DNA from: Hormiphora californensis | Taxonomy: Eukaryota > Ctenophora > Tentaculata > Cydippida > Pleurobrachiidae | Assembly: GCA_020137815.1 (NCBI GenBank) | Contig: CM035357.1 | Span: 4,101,496-4,165,495, forward strand | Length of the DNA: 64,000 nt | Direction of reading: 5' to 3' | In this document: positions 54,833-64,000 of the stretch, one piece after another | Numbering within the stretch: the stretch's first letter is position 1 | How the letters are laid out: every line of letters starts with the position of its first letter | Position numbers and translations under genes: made by a program | The notes under the pieces: model-generated | Seen by the model: the letters and a program-made list of their open reading frames with translations, nothing else | Database searches by the model: none | What the model was told of the DNA's origin: nothing

Positions 54833-55020
54833 GCTAATAATACAGATCTCCGCGGGTGGTGTTAACAAAATCAGCAATTAGACAATTAGTGAAGTAGGGG
54901 AAACGACCGCCCCCTAGCCTCTCTCTCCCTCTCCATGGGCGGTTTTACCAAGATCAGCAATTAGTGAAGTAGGGGAAACGACCACCCCCTATAGGGGGTG
55001 GTCGTTTCCCCTACTTCTAT
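54833..55020. repeat. repeat shared with 58156-58206, plus hairpin
   Basis: AGCTAATAATACAGATCTCCGCGGGTGGTGTTA recurs (split here in description: AGCTAATAATACAG, ATCTCCGCGGGTGG) at 58156. A perfect hairpin GAAGTAGGGGAAACGACC/GGTCGTTTCCCCTACTTC follows at 54966-55017. Confidence 0.65.
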
Positions 55021-55209
55021 AGCCTCTCTCCCTCTCTGCATTGAAAAGTGGTCACTAACTTGAACAAAAGATCTAACATTCTGTTATACATGAACAGTAT
55101 AATATGTACTATGTACTAAAACCAGCATGTATTGTATACGTTGTCTAAACAAATGCAAATATGTAATGTATTTCTTGACTATTCTTGAGTCTCATGATCA
55201 GGGTAACAG

Positions 55210-55300
55210 TTCATTTATTAATTCGACAGAAGAAGACTCGCTGGAACAATGAATAAATCCAGCGAGTCTTCTTTTGTCCAATTAATAAATCATGAAAATG
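55210..55300. repeat. hairpin of about 90 bp
   Basis: TCATTTATTAATTCGACAGA with GAAGACTCGCTGG and the complementary CCAGCGAGTCTTC with CCAATTAATAAAT. It sits in the intron after the second His/Gln exon. Confidence 0.65.
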
Positions 55301-55339
55301 AACTCTAAACAAATACATTTCAAAATCACATATGTTTAC

Positions 55340-58300
55340 CTGCTGATTGAGGGTGGAGTTGTAATTGTATAACTCTTGTTCCGACGTATTCGTCCGTTTC
55401 AACTGGGGACTATGTTGCTGATGTTGCTGGTGTTGCTGATGTTGCTGGTGTTGGGCGCTGTGTTGTTGATCCCGATGCTGGGAGTTTTGTTGATGCTGAT
55501 CCCGATGTTGCATGTCATCCTCTTCGTGGTGACTTCGTGATGAACTCTAAACAAATACATTTCAAAATCATAGTACAAAGTGAAACAAGCGGTTTCAGAG
55601 AACTACAATTGTTTCAATACAAATTAATGCATATCATCAGGTACAAAATCACATATGTATACCTGCTGATTGAGGGTGGAGTTGTAATTGAATAACTCTT
55701 GCTCCGAGGTATTCCTCCGTTTCATCTGGGGGCTGTGTTGCTGGGGACTATGTTGCTGATGTTGATGATGTTGGGAACTGTGTTGCTGATCCCGATGCTG
55801 ATCCCGATGTTGGGAACTGTGCTGGTGCTGATCCCGATGTTGGGAACTGTGCTGGTGCTGGTGTTGGGTACTATGATGCTGATCCCGATGTTGCATGTTA
55901 TCCTCTTCGTGGTGACTCTCAGCGTCAACTGACCCTCCACGATGCTGTAATATATGAAGGGGTAAATAGGAAAGTTCTTAATTTGTCATGTGGAATATAA
56001 TATTCCCGGTAGTCACGTCAGAGGACTATAATTCAAAGTTCTGACGTGTCAATACCATGGGTCAAAGCTTCAGCTCCTAAAATGAGAAATAAAGATCGGA
56101 CAGACGAATAAGCAAATTGGATATATGCAGCTACACATTCTTCAAATGTCCCTTTTAATCAGAAATACAGAGGTTAAACGAAAAAGCACACGTTTACTCA
56201 CCTTGGCCGTCTCAAGGGCCTTAGTTATGAACATGTGATGGTTAGCCAGGATATTAAGAACCCCTGAAGACTGCCCGGCCCGGAATTGCTGCTGGAGATA
56301 GTGTTGATGTTGTTCTGGTGTCTGGTCTTCCTCGAATACCTCCACAAAGACCAGAGAATCTTCCGATCCTATGAAAATTAATTAGTTAATACTAGTAGGC
56401 CCGTTCGCCCTACGGGCGAATTTCGGGGAAATGATAGCTGGATTAGGGAACGCTGACATCACCTGCACCATCCGTTCCTAGCCTATCTCTCACTTTCTCC
56501 CTACTCATGTTGGTGTACGCTCTGGGCTTCCTGACAATGTCGAGGTGCGAAGTTAAGAGATCAATGTCATGGAGGTGCAGTGCTGTTCCAGAAACTCATC
56601 ACGTGAAAACTTGGCCGCTATGTAGCCGATTTGGAGATTTCTATATTCGACTGGAGTAATCACCCTTGGGCGACTTTGGGTAAAGCTATCCGTAGTCGTT
56701 GATTGGCTCGCTTGAACACGTTGGCGTAATCTGTCATATTCTCTAGCCTGCTCCCTGACAGCAGCAGTTCTCCTGGACCTAGATAAACGTTGCCGAATAG
56801 CACTTTGGGTGGAAGAGCTAGACATCAGGACAGAAGTAAAAGAATGCACGTGCAGAATTGAATTTCCCCTTGGTACCCAACTGCAACTGGGAGAGAGGTC
56901 TCCACTCTCCAGGTCCCTCTAATAATTGCACGTGCAAGTGTAGTTGCTAGGTGACCTCCGTTACACAATTTGCTTAGTAAGTAGTATGATATATACAGTC
57001 GGACCCCGATTTAACGGCACCCTCGGGGGAAAGGGTTTTGTCCGTTAAATCGGGGTGTCCGTTAAATCGGGGTAGAGCATATTTGGCCCTATTTTTGTCC
57101 AAAATGCTATACTAAAACACCTCTAAGTAAATGCAATGTCCATGTATTGATTACATGATCATTTCTGATTAGAAAAAAGAAAATAATTTCAACAAATTTC
57201 AAAAAAAAGTTGTAAAAATTTTCTAAGGTATGTACTAGGTATATCAACCACGTCCGAATCGTTGTTCGAATCAGTGCATCTTATCGCATGTCTTGCTGCT
57301 AATTAGACGGTTCGAAAAGAACCGATACGTGATACCATGCCGAATCGGGGCACTTTAAGCGGGGTTTGGACGAATTTGAATTTCAAAATATATTTTTCTC
57401 TGAAAATTCATGGGGATTACCGATCAAAGCATTGACAATCATTCTGTAAAATTTTGCTAAAAAATTTATGAAAATTTTTCAAAGGTATATCAACCACGTC
57501 CGAATCGTGATACGAATCAGTGCATCTTATCGCACGTCCTGTCGCTAATTAGACGGTTCGAAGCGAACCGATACGTGATCCCCATGGGCCAGTTTAACAA
57601 TTAGCGTCAAAGTTTCGATTCGATGGGCCTCATGGGGATCACATATCTGTTCGTTTCGAACCGTCTAATTACCGGCAAGACATGCAATAAGATGCACCGA
57701 TTCGAAACACGATTCGGACGTGATTGAAATTTTCAAAAAATTTTTGGGGGAAATTTATCCTGCCGTTAAATCGGGGTGCCGCTAAATCGGGGGCCGTTAA
57801 ATCGGGGGCCGACTGTATAGCATAAGTAAGCATTGATGTTATGTTAAAATGCTAATCCTGTCTAAGATTTCTTTCAACTTTTATAGGGTTCCGGACTGAA
57901 ATTCGAATGGACGATAGCTTGAGCTCGAACTCCAGGTAAGTTACAATCCTGGAGCCCTTTTATATGGGAAAAATTTATTTCCATAGAAGATTTAAGTTTA
58001 TAAACGGAACTTTTTTGACACATTTCTCATGCTAGATTGCTAAATATCGGGATCTGATAAGGTTCAAATTTTATATAATCAACAAATAAGGTATATATTA
58101 ATTAATATCTCGAAAAGTCTCAGGGTTGTCGACCCTAAAGTTATGGTAACCATCAGCTAATAATACAGATCTCCGCGGGTGGTGTTACCAAGATCAGCAA
58201 TTAGACAACCTGATAAGGTTCAAATTTTATATAATCAACAAGTAAGGTATATATCTCGACAAGTCTCAGGGTTGTCGACCCTAAATTTATGGTAAATGTG

Positions 58301-60015
58301 TCAAAAATTTAAAAGATGGCAGCAAAAGATATTCCGTTCGAAAATTATATTTAAAGTAAAAGTACCGCGTGGCCCAAATTAAAGGGAGGGTACGTTGGCC
58401 TTCTTTTCACCCAGAAGTTTAATTGCAATCACTCTGATATTTTGACACAATGTCTGCATGGTTACTCATTCGAGGAATCCGAAGTGTCAGCCCTCTGGAT
58501 AAAAGTTCATTTTTTTAGACCGAATGAACATTGAATGAACACCAATATGGGACCATATTTCGGTACCAAAGTTTCACAAATTTGTTTGGCTATCGATTTC
58601 CTTTCGAATGGGACCAATTTGAGCTTAATTGGATCACCACAAGAATCACAGTGATCCGTTTTCTAAGCCTAGGGTAAGTCATGTGATCCCCATCAAATTA
58701 TGACGTGTTAGCAAGAGAGCTTACATTTTAACGGATGCTGTATCGGTACACCATCCTCATTAGCAGACGTGATACGTGATACTCGACCGTTAAACCTGCT
58801 TATTGGCACTTACTAATAGTAATGACGCTATCGTCTCATTAGGTGTCAGATGACCAAACCTAGGGTTAGATAACTAGAAACTGTGTCTCTTGTGGTGGTC
58901 CAATTGAGCTAAAATTAGTCGCGTTTGAAAGGAAATCGATACCCGAAGGCGACTGTGAAATTCCGGTTCCAAAAAGCATTCCTGTTTTCAAGTTCATTCA
59001 GGATTCATTCCAGTCGGAAAAATGAATTTTAAGATAGAGAGCTTAAATTCCGGCTAACATCAAAATTGATCAAGTGTAGTGGCCGTACAGATTTTTAGCG
59101 CCTGAATTTACCGATTTCTGGTCAAAACAGGTCAAAATCGATGTTTGGTAAAAAAATCATCTTTAAATAACTTATTTCACCCACTAAACTTGATTCAATT
59201 TTAATAAAAATGCAGATTGTCATTTGTTGATACTTGCTCTATTGTATGGCGGTTTTTAAAATAATAAAATCGAATTTAATCAAGAGAAAACCTCAAAAAA
59301 CCCGAAAAACGAAAAATTGAGTTCAACTTATATGATTTGAAACTTCGGATTCCTCGAATGAGTGCCCAACTAGACTTTGTGTCAAAATATCAGAGTGATT
59401 GAAATTAAACTTCTGGGTGAAAAGAAGGCCAACGTACCCTCCCTTTAATTTGGGCCACGCGATGCCGTGGTGCTGATCTCCTATTACGAATGGCGTTCAA
59501 CGAAGGTCCATTTTTGGTACAGATTTCTCTGCAGCATAGTTCGAGCGCCACCCCAAGCAGGCAACCTTATTGGTTAGATATGCACCGTCTTTGTGAAACT
59601 CTCGAAAGAGCCTCTACCAATCATAGCTTGGCGGTCTAGGTAGCATTGCGCTAGTCCAGGCCCGAACCTGTGACCTAGCGCGTGGAAGGCGAGTGCACTG
59701 GCCACTACACCACCCTGCCACCTCTGGCCACTACACCACCCTGCCACCTCTGGTATTAAATAATATTTATACTAAGTTATTGAACTTCAACCACTAACGA
59801 TTGGTCACTTGCGATACGTATTATGGCTAAAAAAAGGATCTACGGCCTGAGTTAGAGGTTTTTTTGCTTAAAAAACTTTGAGTAACGGAAACATTTCGAT
59901 TACATAAATTACCTGAGTGACAGGAGATGTTGCCGTCAGTAGTATTGGTGGAATAGCTTCGTGGGGAGGGCCGCCGCAGACTTAAATCATTGAATAACGT
60001 AGCTCTGTCAGCCAT
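55340..60015 (-). CDS. 5' exons of a minus-strand gene with duplicated His/Gln-rich exon
   Basis: Exons: 59913-60015 (start, MADRATLFNDLSLRRPSPRS), 56202-56368, 55663-55944 and 55340-55546. Joins agree: phase 1 after exon 1, phase 0 afterwards. Exon 2 encodes an acidic then Gln-rich segment (EVFEEDQTPEQHQHYLQQQF) and a helix (ILANHHMFITKALETAK). Exons 3 and 4 are tandem duplicates: both contain SHHEED, MQHRDQH, long His/Gln runs, KR(R/T)NTSEQEL and NYNSTLNQQ before the donor. Both are multiples of three, so either or both could be used. No domain is recognised. A 24-bp exon candidate at 54491-54514 fits the next coiled-coil exon in phase but not the phase-0 end here, so whether this gene continues into that protein is open. 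Confidence 0.6.
56553..56849 (-). CDS. hypothetical small ORF in an intron, about 90-98 aa
   Basis: A clean single-exon frame. From the internal Met the protein is Ser-rich, then basic-helical (RQRLSRSRRTAAVREQ, AREYDRLRQRVQ), then PRVITPVEYRNLQIGYIAAK. It lies in the first intron of the 60015 gene, same strand. The Arg-rich helix resembles N-terminal segments of some transposon-encoded proteins, but I cannot name the family. It could be a transposon remnant or a chance frame. Confidence 0.3.
   Translation of the reverse strand: MHSFTSVLMSSSSTQSAIRQRLSRSRRTAAVREQAREYDRLRQRVQASQSTTTDSFTQSRPRVITPVEYRNLQIGYIAAKFSRDEFLEQHCTSMTLIS
56996..57815. mobile_element. 820-bp pogo-like element, copy 4 (TSD TA)
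   Basis: Ends CAGTCGGACCCCGATTTAAC and GGGGGCCGACTG with TA on both sides, like the 172-bp MITEs but with a longer interior. The interior has a roughly 90-bp unit (CACGTCCGAATCG, CATCTTATCGCA, AATTAGACGGTTCGAA, CGATACGTGAT) twice direct at about 57247 and 57491 and once inverted at about 57610-57725. No transposase is left. Confidence 0.8.
58366..59461. mobile_element. 1.1-kb foldback element
   Basis: Ends CGCGTGGCCCAAATTAAAGG and its complement; inverted arms continue through GTACGTTGGCCTTCTTTTCACC and TTTGACACAA, and weaker inverted similarity reaches the middle (ATCGATTTCCTTTCGAA, GGATCACCACAAGA). No target duplication is obvious. It lies in intron 1 of the 60015 gene. Confidence 0.75.
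59656..59751 (-). repeat. tRNA-Gly-like SINE fragment
   Basis: On the minus strand the sequence reads GGCAGGGTGGTGTAGTGG (A-box region), then CGCCTTCCACGCG (anticodon loop like tRNA-Gly TCC) and CAGGTTCGGGCC (B box). The 5' part is duplicated (27-bp repeat of CTGGCCACTACACCACC). The acceptor stem does not pair well, so it is a tRNA-derived SINE rather than a tRNA gene. Confidence 0.55.
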
Positions 60016-63000
60016 TCACTGATCGTGCTTAACTTGCTAGAAATAAACGCAATTAATCTAAGTAAAAAAATTATAGTTGAATCCAAATCAAATTAAATGC
60101 CAGAGAGCTATTTTAAGTATCCCGCGCTCCGTATAATGAGTTTCTAAGAATTGTCAACGTACTTTTCAAGTGGTGGCCTGACAGCTGCGTTTGTGATTGA
60201 ACAAGATCAAGAGAGATTCTCCCTCTATATAATGAGAGCACCTACATCAACATATATATTGACTTTACTTGTTCAAACCCACAAGAGAGTATGAATAATA
60301 CAAAGGCAGCCATGTACATTTTCTATTCAAGAGACGGGGGACCGGGGCTTCGTCAGTTTTTTAAATCTAGTTATATCTTCCTTATAAAATTTCCTGAATG
60401 CGTTGGAAAGATCCTCCAAAGATATCTTAAGGCAACCGGGATAGAGTTAATCTTTCGAGAAACAAAAAAGTTTCAATAGGGGTGGTGGTTTTTTTTGACA
60501 AAAACTCCGGGAAACAAAGTTTTACGACATCTGCACTGCTATAATACACATAACAGCTCTACTAAAAGCTAACTAGACTCAACACACTACAAGCATGTTT
60601 CCAGCCATTCCTAATTGAACATCCGGCTCTGTACTTGAGAGGTGAACGTGAGAGTGAAAGTGTATATTCGAGAATGCGACGAAGCAAGTTAATCGGAAGT
60701 TTTTACGATACAAAAACTTCGATAACTTGATTCGGTTCTATAGAACGATATAACGTTAATTCTAGTATTTAATAAATATTTGTTACTAAGAAAGTCTAAA
60801 GTTCTTAGAAAAAATTGTTGTATTCTAGCCCTCCTTTACATTTGTAAAAAAGTCGAGCTATAGGGCATAGGCAAAGAAAATAGATGCCACTATTACAATT
60901 GTATATTAAAAGTCACAAAGAGAAAAGCAAGTTATAATTATACATATATTAAAAGTCACAAAGAGTTATTAAAAGTCAATTTTATTAAAATTGATACCTT
61001 TTAAAAAGAATGAAACAATGGCTTTATGTCTTTACTGGCGAGAGACAGTGGCATCAGGCGATTCTGGTAAATCTATTAAAGTCTTTGAGTCGCTAAGAGC
61101 GTGATCAAGCAATTTATACCCACCGTATTGGACTATTGACTATGTATGGGTGCGATTTTCTCTTCCTTCTCTCTATCTATCCATCTATCTATGTCCCATT
61201 TCTCACCACGCTCACCCGCGACGCAACAGTGAAGCAAGCTTCTCATAAAGTAATGGTTATTGGACGGCAGTAAGCTTTGACACAGGCACATGGTGTGAGA
61301 GAGAGAGTGTGTGCGAGTGAGAGTGAGAGTGAGAGAAAGGCCACGGATAACCGATCCGTGATAGAACAACCTGGGAGATGGGAGTAGATTTCATGTGTTG
61401 CCACGCTTGATATTAGTCTCATCTTCAGTAGTTGATGAGAGTAGAGCCAGATAATTCTATCTGTACACAATTCGTTATGGAATTTTCTGGCTCAATTCCC
61501 TAGGCCCTGAATTTCACTTAACTCGCCTGAAAAACAGAAAGCCAGAGAAGGCGAAAAGGACGAGGGAGAGATGGAGAGGAAGAGGAAGAGATGGAGTTCG
61601 ATGTTACTTATAATGCTTGGATGATAGGCTGCACAATGCACATAAGCATCCATAAACTTTTCACAACAGAAATTTACCATATATATATGACAGGCTCTAT
61701 GTAATGATGGAAACTGGACGTGACGGGGTAGACCGCTTTCTAACTGCTACCTTCCTGACTTCCTTCAACAGTGATCCATCATCTTTACCCCATCTTTAAA
61801 CAGTTTAAAACTCGTTCCAGAGTAAAATACGTTGAACCCAAGTTTAGTGAGAAACGCTGACGTGAAAAGAAGAAGAAAAAAAAGCGCTCAAGAAAGAAAT
61901 GGGGGGCAGCTGTCAAAGAAGACAAACTTGGCTAAAAGGTAGAGAAGTTTAATGCTTTAACGAGGCTATGACCTCTAAATATAAATGATAACCCCGTATG
62001 AGGCTGTGATGTTTTGGGTAAATATATCCCAAGTTAAACACATGTCAAAGTGGGCACCCAAGCGATACTGTTCTATTTTCGTATACAATGAATAGACTGT
62101 AGACGAAACCGTCTGTTAGTTCTTTCATGTATTACAAAATAAACTTCGAGTCGTCTTCAGTCCTTAATGAACAGTGTTTAAAGAACTACCTGAAACTCAA
62201 ATCGTGCAACTCAAAAAGTCAAAAGCAGCCTGCGATTGGTCATAGTCAACATAGGAATGAGGTTTTGATATAATAATAATGATAAGACACTAAGACGTAA
62301 TTTAAAGATAAATTTAAATTATATTATGAATCGAGGGAAACTTATTGACTGTGATGGTTTAAATGATAATGGATATTAGAAATAACAACGAAATCTCTAA
62401 AATTTTAAAAGGATGCTAAAAGGTTTTATAAAACTGATTTAAAACCTCACATATCATACCGTACTTAGTGATGTCCTCTGTATCTTAATGATCGCTGAAC
62501 CCTGCCAATCACAACAGCGCTCCCTCTCTCTCTCACACACTCTCTCTACCCACGCACTCTAGATATATATCTGTCTTTCTTTATCTGTTATATATCAATG
62601 CCTCTCTCCCATCACAGCAACACTGGTCGCCAAAGCAAGAACAGTTCTACTACTACACACACAACGGTCTCTTTGATTAATATGAAACAGACACACGAAC
62701 AAACAGACATGGACGCTCTGTAGCACATGCTCATATATAATGTGAAGATATATAGTACATTAACCCTCAAGAAAGTCAATATAATATATAATATTGACAC
62801 ATACAATATGTGGGGAAATAAAAGTTATCGATGTGATGTGCTGTGATTCAATGTTTCGGGATTAGGATTGATTCAGATCCCCCGTTCTAACGAAAGAAGT
62901 TATTTTTAAAATAGAAATTATAGCTCGAGTAGTTCAGAGGTTATGTAGTATTTTAAAATAATGACCGGTTTCCGAAATTCTGCCTTAAAGTTTCTGAACA

Positions 63001-63028
63001 AATTTTATGCAGTATGAATGTAGAGAAA
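60016..63028. other. upstream region, no supported gene
   Basis: 5' flank of the 60015 start. No exon with signals on both sides was found. It includes short GA/CT-rich runs near 61150-61340 and 61545-61590, TA-rich sequence near 62550-62800 and a direct repeat TATTAAAAGTCACAAAGAG at 60904 and 60946. Confidence 0.5.
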
Positions 63029-63683
63029 GGGGGACCACATACAGCACCGGTGCGAACTCCAGAACGTCGCACCACATACTGTCGGTGGAAACTTCAGTAC
63101 AGTGAGTGTATGTGGTGCCTCTTACTGAACAATCAATAAAAAACCTTCAAAACAAGCTAAAAACACGTAATTTTTTGTGAAATATCTTCCTCTCACTAAT
63201 ACCGAACTCTCTCTACCTCCTTTTCTCTCTCTTGTTATGTTTATCTCCACTTATCTCTCTCTTATCTTTCCCGATTGCAGCACATATTTTCTCGATATGT
63301 CGGATAATCTCGCTCTTGTTCTAGGTGTGGCCCTTTCTGTCGTAGTGAGAGTGCGTGCGCCTCTTATTGGTTGCTGTGGTGTGGGTGTGTGTGTGTATTG
63401 TGAGATGCAGGTCTGTCATTGGCTAGTGCGCGCACGTGACCCCCACGTGACCTTTCAGTTCAGTACGAAGAGCACATACAGCACCGTACTGATCTTTTCT
63501 GAGCTAAGCTCACGTGAGATTGTGTACTGATAGTCCCACCGATATTTATCAGTAAGAGGCACCACATACGGCAGTGCGTACTGGAGTTTGCACCGAAAGT
63601 GTTGTATGTGCTAGTGAGAACTGAAGTTAGAGGCACCACATACGGCGGTGCGAATTTCAGTACAGTGCTGTATGTGGTCCCCC
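63029..63683. mobile_element. 655-bp TIR element with repeated GCACCACATAC motif
   Basis: Terminal inverted repeats GGGGGACCACATACAGCAC. Inside, CACCACATAC(A/G)GC followed by (A/C/G)(C/G)TGCG occurs about seven times in both orientations near both ends. A 117-codon frame (63177-63530) has no recognised domain; the interior includes CACGTGA motifs and a GTGTGT run. Confidence 0.75.
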
Positions 63684-64000
63684 AAATAGAATATATGCGA
63701 TTGGTTGAAGAAATGAGGAAGTAGTTATACTGTGACTAAAATATTTGAGTAATAAGACATAACCAGCACGCTGTTCTCCCCTGTGATGGTGGATAGAAAG
63801 ATATGATTCTGACTTCTGAGAATCATAGACGGTTTTCTGAGTAGAATGGCGTTTCCGGCATCTCGGACCAGTCACCATTATTTTCCGATTGAATGCCTGC
63901 AATGAAACATTGAAACACAGGCTGTAAACGAGACCTTTCTTTTCGTTGGGTGAGTTTGGAGAAAAACATGATTTAAAAACACCATTCTCGATAATTCATT
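63684..64000. other. right edge, no supported gene
   Basis: A minus-strand open frame (QAFNRKIMVTGPRCRKRH) preceded by a TTGCAG acceptor at about 63901-63906 might be an exon of a gene lying mostly outside the window, but no donor was found. Confidence 0.25.

Noticed and set aside
57890-57936. Plus-strand exon-like segment with TATAG acceptor and GTAAGT donor (MDDSLSSNS)
   Set aside because: No partner exons on the plus strand nearby and it lies beside a MITE; left unsupported.

Overview
The window is nuclear DNA of an animal. Genes are split by GT-AG introns and the proteins are metazoan (ANTP-type homeodomain, BTB-BACK-Kelch, FKBP15, aquaporin, Rab, beta-gamma crystallin). Non-coding DNA is crowded with (GA)n/(CT)n arrays, palindromic foldback elements, pogo-like MITEs and a Penelope-like retroelement. 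A basal marine invertebrate such as a sponge would fit, but this is inference; no species marker was found. Gene models were spliced by hand from splice consensus, phase and protein sense, because most single open frames here are shadows.

Layout, left to right. 0-5 kb: repeat copies, then a small secreted-protein gene (+, 1505-5007) whose first donor site is half built from an inserted 769-bp palindrome. 5.7-12.2 kb: a five-exon homeobox gene (+) with an N-terminal EH1-like motif. 12.4-19.9 kb: a six-exon aquaporin (-), tail to tail with the homeobox gene. Its 5.4-kb first intron hosts a complete single-exon secreted beta-gamma crystallin (-), several MITEs and a 5'-truncated Penelope-like RT/GIY-YIG element with a hammerhead-like motif. 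21.2-23.5 kb: a five-exon Kelch-like gene (-). 24.1-29.0 kb: an FKBP15 orthologue (+), head to head with the Kelch gene, whose long second exon changes reading frame about ten times.

29-33 kb: a foldback element with a minisatellite core and an 884-bp tandem duplication. 33.3-60.0 kb: minus-strand exons. The 3' group encodes a RASEF/CRACR2A-like Rab GTPase, the middle group a coiled-coil protein, and the 5' group starts with a clear ATG at 60015 and includes a tandemly duplicated His/Gln-rich exon. Splice phases allow the middle and Rab groups to be one large-Rab gene; the join to the 5' group is not solved. Introns here carry foldbacks, including a 1.3-kb near-perfect palindrome with 4-bp target duplications, and four full pogo-like MITEs. 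60-64 kb: no convincing gene, one terminal-inverted-repeat element near 63.0-63.7 kb.

The genes form no pathway; this is an ordinary gene neighbourhood with a very active repeat fraction. The most interesting signals are the frame-shifted FKBP15 exon, the transposon-built splice donor, the possible giant coiled-coil Rab gene with its exon duplication, and the nested crystallin.
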